Below the pieces are notes generated by a model. The model saw only the letters and a program-made list of their open reading frames with translations, did no database searches and was not told where the DNA came from. From assembly GCA_029834535.1 (NCBI GenBank), contig JAQMWT010000375.1:1-64000 (forward strand): a stretch of 64,000 bases of DNA, given 5' to 3'. The DNA is from Chrysophaeum taylorii. Lineage: Eukaryota > Sar > Pelagophyceae > Pelagomonadales > Pelagomonadaceae. Each line of letters starts with the position of its first letter. Position 1 is the first letter of the stretch. Below, piece by piece: positions 21,952 to 31,320 of this stretch. Both the position numbers and the translations under genes were made by a program.

Positions 21952-23337
21952 ATGATGTTTGTTGCGATGTTGGGCGTGGCGTCCGCAATGCGGCGCGAAG
22001 AGATCGAGGTCGAAACCATCTTGAAGGGGCTCGCACTCATCCAGGACGACGACGACGACCAGGAACATCGCGAGCTCTTGTACACGCGCGAGAACGTCTC
22101 GAGCGAGCTGATGACCTCGGGGTCCTCTTTCGTGCAGGCCGACGACGACCCGTTGTGCTTTGGGTCGAACTATTCGGGGACGATCATTCCAACGACCTAC
22201 ACGTTCAGTGGCGATTGCACGGGGTGGCGGCTGAGGAGCGCGATGTTCTGGAAGTGCCGTTACCTCTTTCCCGACGTCTCGTACCTCGACGAGCTATGCG
22301 CGGCCGCCAAGCTCGCGACCGACTACGCGAACGGCCGCGACCTCGAGTACCTCTTTGGGATGAGCTCGCAAGATCTCATGCTCCACTTCGACGGCCTCGG
22401 GAACTACAACGTGCGGACGGAGGAGACGTTGACGGGCGAACACGATCTAACTGCCGAGACCGACTTTATGGAGGACGTGATGACTCATTTCGCCGAACCT
22501 GGTGGGCACGTCTTTTGGCCGACGCAGCACCAGATGAATTCTGGCACCGCGGGGGTGACATACCCTCAATTCGAGTGCGACGCGACCAAGTGCAAAAACG
22601 GATGTTGTAGCAGCTGCGAAGACGGGTACTCGCCGATCGCGATAAACGGCACTTCGTGCGGCTCGGGCCCAAAGTACGAGTGCTGCAAGCCACCGGCGAT
22701 CGAGGATCTCTCGTATCCGTCTTGCGAATTGAACGCGGTGATGTGCTGCTTTTCGCGCGACCGCTCGGCGAACAACAATCAGGGCTCGTGCAGGGAACCC
22801 TACGATACTAAGTGCTTTGACAAAGACCCCGCCGACAACACTGACCTCTGCCACGTCAACTTCACGCGCGGTGCGGCCTCCTCGCATCTCCGGGGGGGTA
22901 TGGCCTATTTCGACGGCGACGTCGAGGGACCTACCCATTGCCACGGAACGGCGTGGTCCGACGATGTTCTACACTCCAGCCACCGCTACTTGGGGACAAA
23001 TCTTTTCTACATCGCCTTCTACGACCATCTCCGCGACCGCGGCTACGTCCAGAACATCCCGGGCGCGCCCATGTGCGGCTGTATCGAGGAAATGCCCACC
23101 GTCTCGCGTTCCGACTGCACCGAGGTCATCGTCGCGGAGACTTGGGAGTTCGTCATTCGGAACGACGCCTTCCACCGCCTCCGCCGCACCGACGCCGAGG
23201 TCAGGTTCATCTCCTGCCGGGGCGTCAACGGCACCCGGAACGACCTCGAGTCCTACTTCCTCACCGACACCATCGCCGGCCTCGAGGGTGAAGACGCTAT
23301 CCGCCCCTACCTCGCCGGCACCTGCCCCAACCCCTAA
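21952..23337 (+). CDS. Secreted Cys-rich protein, unknown function
   Basis: 461-residue intronless frame from an ATGATG start to TAA. The first 13 or so residues (MMFVAMLGVASA) look like a signal peptide, followed by an acidic linker (QDDDDDQEH). About 20 Cys lie in the mature part, many paired: CDATKCKNGCCSSCEDGY, YECCKPP, VMCCFSRDRSANNNQGSC and KCFDKDPADNTDLCHV. The C-terminal third, with GGMAYFDGDVEGPTHCHGTA, NLFYIAFYDHLRDRGYVQNI and PGAPMCGCIEEMPTVSRSDC, reads like a conserved domain with possible metal-binding His/Cys/Asp. I have an impression of similar proteins in diatoms but cannot name a family. Likely extracellular, disulphide-rich and N-glycosylated (NYS, NGT, NFT). No function is inferred. 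Confidence 0.75.
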   Translation: MMFVAMLGVASAMRREEIEVETILKGLALIQDDDDDQEHRELLYTRENVSSELMTSGSSFVQADDDPLCFGSNYSGTIIPTTYTFSGDCTGWRLRSAMFWKCRYLFPDVSYLDELCAAAKLATDYANGRDLEYLFGMSSQDLMLHFDGLGNYNVRTEETLTGEHDLTAETDFMEDVMTHFAEPGGHVFWPTQHQMNSGTAGVTYPQFECDATKCKNGCCSSCEDGYSPIAINGTSCGSGPKYECCKPPAIEDLSYPSCELNAVMCCFSRDRSANNNQGSCREPYDTKCFDKDPADNTDLCHVNFTRGAASSHLRGGMAYFDGDVEGPTHCHGTAWSDDVLHSSHRYLGTNLFYIAFYDHLRDRGYVQNIPGAPMCGCIEEMPTVSRSDCTEVIVAETWEFVIRNDAFHRLRRTDAEVRFISCRGVNGTRNDLESYFLTDTIAGLEGEDAIRPYLAGTCPNP

Positions 23338-23732
23338 TTCTCTTTTGAAAGAAAGAACGAACGAACGAACGAACGAACGAACAAGAGGGAGGGCATTATT
23401 TTGTAAGAGGGGGGGCATTCTTTTGTAAGAGGGGGGGCATTCTTTTGTTTTCGACCAACCTTGTTCTGCTTTTATTACTCGAACGCACCACTGTCTTAGG
23501 TGCCCTGTCGAGGCGCTTATTACTATTAGAAGGTACTGGCACCGCGCGTGCCTCTCAGTACTGTCGGCTTTTACTTCGTAGCGCGAGCTCTAGACTAGTC
23601 CAGAAAGTCTATTGTTTTGGTGTGCGAAAAGAAAGGAGAAGGAAGTTCGTCCTCAAAGAAAAGGGAAGGAAGTTCGTCCTCAAAGAAAGGAGAAGGAAGT
23701 TCGTCCTCATCTCGACGCTGATGGGCTGAGCT
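23338..23732. repeat. 3' flank with three short tandem arrays
   Basis: Directly after the secreted-protein gene: (GAAC)n at about 23,352-23,385; three copies of a 22-bp unit GAGGGGGGGCATTCTTTTGTAA-like at 23,387-23,449; and three copies of a 27-bp unit ending GGAAGTTCGTCCTCAAAGAAA at about 23,628-23,708. No gene. Confidence 0.8.
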
Positions 23733-24884
23733 CTAATAAGTGTCGCTCGTTGCGAGCGCATAAATAACCAGGCTGCGGGTAGCCATCTGCGTACTTTGAT
23801 GGCAGCCTGCTCGAGTTCGACGCTTACCTAGGACGTGTAGAACTATGCCGTCGTGGTCAAATTTAAGGTCTTCCCGACTCGGTGTGCAGCGACTGATCGG
23901 CACGTCTTCGAACGGCCCATCAGCGTCGAATCTCCGAACAGTGATGTCCAAAAGCGAAGTCGAGTAGACATTGGCCTGGGACTAGACCGTCGATCGAGTC
24001 GGTGCTGCCGAACAGATAGTGGCGGTCGCAGGGCTGAGTGCAGTCGACGGGTCCACGAAGATCCGATGGCCTCCTCCTTGCAACAGCGTGCTCCGCGAAG
24101 TCGGGGTCGAGCGACAGCTTTTTGACGATGGCGTCAGGTTTGTCCTCAGATCCTCTTGCAACCACATCGCGCGCCATCTCGACGACGCGCGCGGAAGTGA
24201 TTGAGGCGACGCAATTACCGCGCTTCAGGAGAACCTGCTAAAGCACGCTACCGCGGTAGCCGCAGTGCCCGTCGCCCACCTCGTTCTGCCGTCGGCGTCC
24301 ACATTTCTTCATTTGCTCGTCGTCGATAAGACTGCGCATCACGTCGCCGGCGGCGAAATCCGCATTGCCTATGATCCGAAACCAAGGGGGCGGTTTTTCC
24401 GAAGCCGCGACGCCAAGTCAATCCCTGTAGCGCGACGGGGCCAACAAGAGGTCGACTACCGAGTCGCCCATTCGCACGTGCGAACAGAGCGTCGTGTCGG
24501 CTTCCGCAGGACGGAGGACAGTTCCTTGGCGCGCGCCAAGAGCGACCGCCGTCAGCCGAACGAGACATAATTGTCCATCCGCGCAGGAGCTCGCCCGGGA
24601 TGATGCCTCGAGATCGAGTGCTGTCGGTACAAACCCCGACGCGAGAGCTCTGTATTCTTGTCGAAGGCGCCGAGTCCACACAAATTGCTTGGATTCTTAA
24701 TATCGGTCGCGTCGCCGTAGGGGTCAATCGGGTCGGTACTTCTGACAGGAGTTCGCCTGACCGGCTCTGCTTCTGACATCATTGTGTACATGGTCCTCGT
24801 CGTCACGCGCACTCCACCGTTTTCCCTGACGGACTTAGCTCGTTTCCTCCTCGCAGCTGGTCGCGGCTGGAAGAAGGCCAACAA
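23733..24884 (-). pseudogene. Decayed minus-strand coding sequence, possibly OTU-like
   Basis: Several overlapping minus-strand frames have coding-like composition but no single long frame: TDPIDPYGDATDIKNPSNLC, MGDSVVDLLLAPSRYRD, WFRIIGNADFAAGDVMRSLI, VGDGHCGYRG, EMARDVVARGSEDKPDAIVK and FEDVPISRCTPSREDLKFDH. The DGHCGYR block resembles the catalytic-Cys loop of OTU-type peptidases (DGNC-x-R), and DHDGIVLH could be the His region, but spacing and flanks are weak. It may equally be a dead mobile-element ORF. Confidence 0.25.
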
Positions 24885-25970
24885 TTCGAGCCTCTGCAGC
24901 GTCGCCTTTCTACTACAGCTACCCGCTGCTCCTCAGCACGCTTCTCGCGTTCAATCTCTTCGTTGGTACGGCGCTTTCGCTGCTGAAAGGTTCCTCCCCC
25001 GGGACATCGTTCGGGGATCAGTGGTCGGTCGGTGTTATTTGCTCGTCAAAAAGTCTCCAACAGCACGCCTCAAAATTGATGCTGACGTGTGAAGAGCTAT
25101 ACTGGCCTCTCGGTGGTGCTGGTGGTGACGCGTTTGTGACTAGAGCTAAACGAACCAATCTGCGTTCAGATTATGGCTCGTCATAGAGCTCGCAGTACAA
25201 AATCAGCCTCGAGGGACGCTGTGACCAATTATTAACTGGGCGTTTCATCGCGTGGATTTGAAGTAGCAATTCCCTCCAGCAGCAGCAGCACCTTGGACAG
25301 ACGCAGGCACGGCTAGACGCCACGTACGGACGTCCCGCGAGCGAGGTGAGACGGCGGAATCGTACGGGCTGCAGATATAGATGTGGACAAAGCGGACACG
25401 CGGATTTGGACACCCACGAATGCGGACGACACGGATAATGAACGAATCACGAATCTATCCTCTCGTTGCCTCCACGCGCGCATAGTTGCGCACGTCTCTG
25501 TCCGTCAGAGCCTTGTTCGCAACCAACCAAATGATATCCTCGACGAAACGCCTCGCCGCGCTCTCTACTTCAGCCACCGAACGTCAAACAGCGGGCGGAC
25601 GAGCATGCGACGGAGCCTCGGTGGAATCATATCGAAGGAACCCTCGATCGACGACGCGCAGTCAAAACTCTGGTGGGATTCGTTCGTTCGGCACTAGGAG
25701 ATAATCGACGACGACCTTCGCCCTCCCTGTGGGGCAGCTGCACGTTCACCACCGCGAAACTGCATCAGGCCGCGCGCTATCACTCGCTTATTTGCATACG
25801 TCCATCGACGCCGTCGGCATAACGAGTCTTACCCAGTATGTCCTGCCGACGGTCGCTATCCTGTGAGAGTGGAGGCCTTCCCTCTCTCTTTGCTGTACCC
25901 TCCCTCCAAAATTTAATGTTTGATATGAATGGCCCGAGGTATAAAATGTTTCTTTCTACTACTGCTACTA
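24885..25970. other. Intergenic stretch without recognised gene
   Basis: About 1.1 kb. It has a GCAGCAGCAGC run near 25,280, a GCGGAC-rich patch at 25,385-25,435 similar to 19,850-19,960, and CTCTCGTTGCCTCCA shared with about 20,350. This suggests pieces of the same decayed repeat family as the 18.4-21.9 kb region. No coding sequence is supported. Confidence 0.4.
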
Positions 25971-26639
25971 CTAATGGAAGTAGGCGCCGCCGAGGGGATT
26001 GTTGATAGGGAGCTTGTACTTATCCGAGTCGAAGTAGGGCTTGAGCTTGGGATCGGCCTTGAGGGTGTCGTGGAGGCGCTTGAGCTTGGGGAAGGGGATG
26101 AGCGGGGACGGGTGGTTGAACTTGAGGGCGAGGCTCTCGTGCTGGTCGAGCATCTCCCAGACGTGGAAGTCGCAAACGGAGGGCGTGTCCTTCAACATGT
26201 ACAGAGTTCCGTTTTTCTCGAGGACGGCCTCGAGCTTGGCGTACTGTTTTGGGGCGACTTTGCCAAGGTGCGCCTCCGCCGCCACCTCAAACTCAGCCTG
26301 GTCGCGCGCGACCTTACGGAAAGGATACGCGAGATCCACCACGGCGTTGCGCAGATCAAAAATCTCTACCAGCAACTCGAGGTCGCGGAGACCCTCGTAG
26401 ATACCGATCTTCTCGCCGATATGCACCATTGTCGCGTTCGACTGGCAGATGCACTTGTCGCCGTCAACCACGTACGGCAGATTTGCGAGCGGATTCATTC
26501 CCAAGATCCGCGGCTTGTGCTCCTTGAACCAAGCCTCACCCGACGAGTACTGCGAATCCTTGTACTCGAGCCCCCCGTACGTCGCCATCATGCGCAGCGG
26601 CGCGCCGAGCCCGCGAATCGCCCAGTAACCGATCTCCAT
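25971..26639 (-). CDS. Mu-type glutathione S-transferase, copy 1
   Basis: 222 residues. The cytosolic enzyme conjugates glutathione to electrophiles. The N-terminal thioredoxin-fold domain starts MEIGYWAIRGLGAPLRM, with Tyr5 in the position of the catalytic Tyr of mu/sigma/alpha GSTs. NPLANLPYVVDGD holds the cis-Pro, and QSNATMVHIGEKIG the Gln-Ser pair that binds the gamma-glutamyl part of glutathione. The helical C-terminal domain runs from about residue 85 (LLVEIFDLRNAVVDLAYPF) to PINNPLGGAYFH. ATG at 26,639 is chosen because homology with copy 2 begins exactly there. An open frame continues upstream without a stop for about 180 bases but has no homologue. A long antisense frame over the gene is a codon-usage shadow. 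Confidence 0.92.
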   Translation of the reverse strand: MEIGYWAIRGLGAPLRMMATYGGLEYKDSQYSSGEAWFKEHKPRILGMNPLANLPYVVDGDKCICQSNATMVHIGEKIGIYEGLRDLELLVEIFDLRNAVVDLAYPFRKVARDQAEFEVAAEAHLGKVAPKQYAKLEAVLEKNGTLYMLKDTPSVCDFHVWEMLDQHESLALKFNHPSPLIPFPKLKRLHDTLKADPKLKPYFDSDKYKLPINNPLGGAYFH

Positions 26640-28562
26640 GCCCTCGATCTCGATAGAATTTGGTTGAAGCCTTTGCCACGTGTTCAAACATATTATTACT
26701 CCACCTATCAGCGGAGAGAACGACTTATCGTCGTCAACCCTCGCTGGCAGCGCGTAGCAACCCTTCGCGTCGATCTCGATGGTGGCGTTGACGGCGTTCC
26801 GCTCTTCGCTGTTGACTCAGGTTAGCCTAGTCTCCACGCCGCTGTCCGAGTGGATACCCGGACCTCGGTCTTGGAATCTTGCTGACGCGTCGATCAGCAG
26901 CCACCGCACCTTCATGAGCTCACACCGGAGCTTGCTGACACACTGGCTCTGCCTCAAACTTGTTGGCGAACTCCATCCGCGCGTGTCTAGTTCTACCTTG
27001 GAGACTTGCCGAGCCAACGTGTGGCTTGTGGAACATGCCACAGGTTGTCAACAATCAATGGGAACGTCCTCGAAGTTGGCCTCGACCGTGAAGTTCGGTA
27101 AAAGTCGTCTTCAAGGCCAAGCCGGCGGCCACGAGTGGCGAGGCGCCACACGCGATCGACGATTTCATTGACGCCCAGGGCGACGGGGACGTCGCCCCGC
27201 TCTGCATCCTCTAGGGTGGCCTCTTCGCCGGGTATACCCTCCACCGCGAGCGCCAGGACCTTGTCCACGTCCATCGCACCCATTTTGAAACCACCACCGA
27301 AGGAGCCAGAAGGCCGGGAAATGCAGAGGTAACGAGAACAAAGCTGACTGTCCCCGAGGCCAGTGTTTGAAGCGCGCGTTGTCGATCGATGCTTCACACG
27401 ACTCCACAGAGTCGATTTCTACAAGAATTATGAGCACGGTTACCTTCCGATTTTTCGAACCTTATTACGTTGCTTTTCATGATTGAAACAAAAAACTCGA
27501 CGTAATGTTCATTCAGACAGGATGGTTACGCGTGGTCCCCTCAGGGCTCTGCACCTCCCGAGCCTACCGATGAAGCCAACACTTCTTCATGCGATTCCAA
27601 ATGCTCGTCCTATGTTGCAAGCTTGTCGTAACAAGTGGATCCCTTTCGAAACGCTTGCGGTTGTACTGGGCATACTTGTCGGTCGTCGCAAACTCGCGAT
27701 CAACGGTGCGGTTATCCTTATCGACGATTTGCTTGTCGCTAATGCACGTCTGAGACAGTAAGACGCAGTAGTTATGGCGCGCTTATAAGCTGTAACTCGA
27801 AATCGAACTTTGTAGTAGCTATGTTGAACCATCCGCGAACGTCCACATCATTATGTTTCGGCGGCCCGCCCTCTACGAGCTTCGACGGGCGCATCAAAAA
27901 TTCGTCAAAGCTCGGAAAATTCAGCGTGGCGTCAGAACGACAGGAGTACGTGCGAGGCGATCACGGAGAACAAACTACTCGTCATTTCACAGGCTGTGCA
28001 TGGGACTTGGGCCAAGAGGCCTGAACTTGGCGTGATCGCGGCCTACGCGGCGAATCTGGCTGCCAGCGAGAGACAGGTTCGCATCGAATCTCCGAGCGAT
28101 GAACGACCGCGTGGTATGCGCGTGACCGGTCTTCGCGGAGTCCCGTTTCCCACCGTGCGTCTCGGAGTCGCTGTACCTCAGGACAAGAGAGTGCGATGCG
28201 ATCGACGCGCGGCGGTACTCGAAATGGCGGTCTAGCTGGGATGACAACGTCGCGCTCGAGTACGAACATGGGGTAGAGACGCTCTCCTACTGAAGAAGCT
28301 CTGTGCACGCAATCACCACCGCCCGCAGTTCGGCGTGCCGTCGTCTCTCCTCGAACTTCGCAACGATGTATATACGTGTGGGAAAAAAAAAAAACTCGGG
28401 GTCAGAATGCTCACGTCGTGTCCGCAGGCTGCCCCGACGAAGCATGAGAACCACCAGTCACGTCTCGACGGCGGCATCGGGACGCCGGGGCTCGGGCAGC
28501 GATCGGCGGTGCGACCGCGCTGCTCGCGCTCAAGGATGAAACTCGTTGCTAATCTCCTCCTC
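26640..28562. other. Intergenic stretch with decayed repeats
   Basis: About 1.9 kb between GST copy 1 and a helicase fragment. Minus-strand frames near 26.8-27.4 kb (MKVRWLLIDASARFQDRGPG, GEEATLEDAERGDVPVALGV) look coding-like but are broken and unrecognised. 27.59-28.27 kb is the partner of the 18.91-19.62 kb segment. An A-tract lies at 28,384-28,395. No intact gene. Confidence 0.4.
27590..28270 (+). repeat. Diverged dispersed segment, copy 2
   Basis: Partner of 18,910-19,620. The plus-strand frame at 27.60-27.76 kb reads ACRNKWIPFETLAVVLGILV then GRRKLAINGAVILIDDLLVA and is better preserved than in copy 1. Protein family not recognised. Confidence 0.5.
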
Positions 28563-29006
28563 GACAGAAACGTTTTGGCGTCGGCGGGCCTTAAGGGATA
28601 CAGGTTGGAGGAGCCTCGGTGACACGACACGATCGATCATGTATCTGGTACCGTTGCAGTGGCCGTGCGACGGGTCGAGGTTGCGAAGACTTTAAGCTCG
28701 CGATCAAAGTCAGCATACCGTTGGTTGTCAGGGAATTGAAAACTCGACTGTAAAGAGCGAGGCGTCGGCTTCCGACCCAACCTAGTCGGCCGAAAAGAAC
28801 TCCGACGCCTCGTCTCCGGGAAAAAAAGGCCGCGGTCATTCGCGCGTTGTCAGCATCGACAACATCGTTTCGACGGGGCGTGAGAATGTCGCGCCGAAAG
28901 AGCCGCCGCGGGTCGTGGAAACAGTCTGCGAGGTCGCCCTAGACGGCTTGGAGGATCACTACCTTGCTCGCGTGCCTACCTGATCCTTACCCTAAATCGG
29001 GGGACA
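28563..29006 (-). pseudogene. Helicase C-terminal fragment, copy 2 (truncated)
   Basis: Minus-strand copy starting at the shared boundary (CTTACCCTAAATCGGGGGACA on the plus strand at about 28,987-29,006). It stops at 28,563 inside the family sequence, so the motif-VI end and the minisatellite are missing here. The sequence is otherwise close to copies 3-6. Confidence 0.75.
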
Positions 29007-29010
29007 AGCA

Positions 29011-29250
29011 CATACGTCCGGCGGCAGCATGCGTACGACCTACGGGCTGGGCCCGTCCTCTCTTCGCCTGCCCCACGACTCGGCGATGACCCCGACTAGG
29101 TCCCGCGTACTTATCTCCGCCCGTCAGGCACATCCCTCCTACCCCACAAACCCACCCACATCCTTCATGCTCCCCACACACACCCCCCTCTTAGCAGTCG
29201 ACATTTAAAGACAGACAAACATCTGTCGACTAGTAGTAAGGATTTGTTTG
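29011..29250 (+). repeat. Nuclease-ORF 3' end fragment with junction repeats
   Basis: A near-identical copy of the 203-bp array unit (CGTCCGGCGGCAGCATGCG to GTCGACATTTAAAGACA), followed by GACAAACATCTGTCGACTAGTAGTAAGG-type tail. It abuts helicase copy 2 head to head. Confidence 0.85.
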
Positions 29251-29899
29251 AAGAGTGGTAAGAAAATGCTGTAACTACTAGGCGGATTCTAGCGTGGCGG
29301 TTCACGCACGGCATGGGCGGCGATGCACGAGAAGTTTGGGGTTAAGTAGGCAGTGATGCGCGGCCCTACCATCGTGGGAGCATCACAGACCGCGACTCAA
29401 CACGCTGCTGTTGCCGTCGGCGGTCGTCCGCATTTCTTCAAAAGCAGGCAGGCACCAGACGTCAGATCTCGGGCAACTGCTCGCGTGGGAACGCTAGTGG
29501 AGCAGCCGCGCATCGTCGTCCAACAACTGCGCGAGAAGGTATAGCGCCGCGCACGCCGCTGAGGACACCTTCGCGTGCCCGATCTGGAGTTGGCTGCTCA
29601 GCTTGGACCGCAAGCAACTCAGGCACTTACCGTAACGCCTACATCAACATCTCGCACGACCGCTACTGAACACCATGTGCTTCTCCTTTTCCTCCTCCCC
29701 CGACCCGCCACACGATCTCCCGCGGCCACCGTCGAGCACTGCACGAGGACGGCGGGAAATACGACCCGTGGCATCTTAACGGCAAGGGATGTAATGAACG
29801 ACAGCCGCAACTTTGATCAAATTTTACAAGTTTGATAACAAAATTACAAGATTACAGGCGGGTCGACACTAAAAAATCACCTGACACTAAAATTTGCTT

Positions 29900-30035
29900 A
29901 CCCGCTCTTTCGAAGCTCAGCTTCCCCGGCTAGGGAGGCCACCAGAGCCAAGCCGAAGGTGGCGAAGCGCCCCAAGGCATGGAAGGAGCCTGGGCGGGCC
30001 CCTATGACAGACAGACAGACAGACAGCCCGGGAGA
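29900..30035 (+). repeat. GC-rich segment with (GACA)n tail
   Basis: GAAGCTCAGCTTC palindrome, CGAAGGTGGCGAAGCGCC, then GGCATGGAAGGAGCCTGGGC and ACAGACAGACAGACAGACAG. A structured GC-rich end followed by a tetranucleotide repeat resembles the 3' end of a second non-LTR family. Only one copy is seen, so this is tentative. Confidence 0.3.
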
Positions 30036-30079
30036 AGCGGCAGCGAGAACAAAAAACGGCACCGAAGCTAGTTTTCAAC

Positions 30080-31320
30080 AAGAAAACGGCTGCGTTGGAC
30101 GCGGAAAAGAAACGCCAGCAGCAGAAAGTTTTTCTTCGCGGAGGCCTTAGCGTATTGCGAGAAGGAGGGAGTAGGGGCCAAGAAGTGCATGACTGGCCAC
30201 GCAGAGTGGATTGAGCTCATCACCTGGAGACAGCTCGACGATAGACTGAAGGAGCGTGTTATGTTTGATGAAACATCCGCGACGCACACTCGCTCGGACC
30301 GGATGTTGCTCACGCCGAAGGAGGAGCAGGCGCCTGTGAAATGGATTGTTGAGAGCAACAAGGCCCGCGCCGCGCCAAGCTGCGAAGAGATTGGAATCAA
30401 AGTGCGCCATATTTTACTCCTCAACCGTCGACTTCAGAACCGGCGCGGCGGACGCAAGAAAGTCCCGTTCAACAACGCCAACTACAAACTTGTGTGCGGC
30501 AGTGGCGGTCCGCCATCAACGGCTTTTCATCCCTCGCCTCTACCCCAGCTGTGTGATTTTTGCTCTGTGATCCTGGACCGGCTACTGCCGGCCCAGCCTG
30601 GCTCCCATGCCCGGGAGAGGTCCGAAGTTAGTTAGTTAGTTATTCGCCGTCGGAAGAATTATTCATAGGTTTCTTCGCCCGCAACTCGCACCGGATTAGC
30701 ACGAAGATCAAGCAAAATAATCGAAGCGAAGCGTGCTGCCGTGAACTGCGACGAGATGGTCGAGGAGTACTTTGCGGGCATCCACGGACTTCGCGCCGAG
30801 CTCAAGGCCGCGGGGATTATGGACGAGCACGGCGCCATATCGGACCCCCGCCTTGTCCTGAACCTCGACGAGACGCCCCAGTTCGTGGACTACGCCGATA
30901 ACAACGAAGGGAACACGCCAAGACCAAGTTTGGGGCCGGCAAGGGTGACGTCTGCTGCTGGGCCGAGGCTTTTGACTACCGCGAGTGCAACACTGTCATG
31001 ATGTGCTGGGGCCTGTGCGGGCCGCGATGGACGCGGCTGTCTCGGCATGCTTCGAGGCGTGGCAGCGCTGCAAGGACGGCTGCGTCTGCGGCCTTGACAA
31101 CGGCGCCGTGTGCGACGCCAGCAAACTCAAGTACTGCGAGATCTGCGGGGACCTCAAATGGAAGCGGTGCAGTAAGAAGGCGTGCAAAAAGGCGCTGGAG
31201 GATCTTGCATTTGCCGTGCCGGATGATGCTGATGCTGAAGATGAGGAGGAGGAGGAGGACAGCAACGCCGAATTCGAGCGCGAGATCGGTCACGATCGTT
31301 GCCGCTGTCGGCGACCCCAG
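30080..31320 (+). pseudogene. Pogo-like transposase, decayed
   Basis: The first part reads MLLTPKEEQAPVKWIVESNK then ARAAPSCEEIGIKVRHILLL, a CENP-B-type helix-turn-helix block. After the inserted non-LTR copy come MVEEYFAGIHGLRAELKAAG and ISDPRLVLNLDETPQF, the latter the first catalytic Asp region (NLDET) of pogo-type DDE/D transposases. Then come KGDVCCWAEAFDYRECNTVM and a Cys-rich, acidic tail (LKYCEICGDLKWKRCSKKAC). Blocks lie in different plus-strand frames with several stops, so the gene is dead. A Cys-rich tail ending in an acidic run is unusual for pogo. Confidence 0.6.
30535..30642 (+). mobile_element. (GTTA)n-tailed non-LTR element, copy 3 (3' end only)
   Basis: Ends GTGATCCTGGACCGGCTAC then GGCTCCCATGCCCGGGAGAG, GTCCGAAGTTAGTTAGTTAG. 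It lies between two transposase blocks of the pogo-like element. Compared with copies 1 and 2, the upstream stem has changed on both sides (see findings). Its 5' limit and target duplication were not fixed. Confidence 0.7.

Noticed and set aside
25929-26825. Long plus-strand frame over GST copy 1 (and the like at 32,971-33,753 over copy 2)
   Set aside because: It is the antisense of a GC-rich GST coding region. The minus strand has the conserved GST motifs and the antisense peptide has none.
26817-27041. Helicase Walker B (VRWLLID) on the minus strand
   Set aside because: Only one weak motif, without the following Glu and with no neighbouring helicase motif in any frame.
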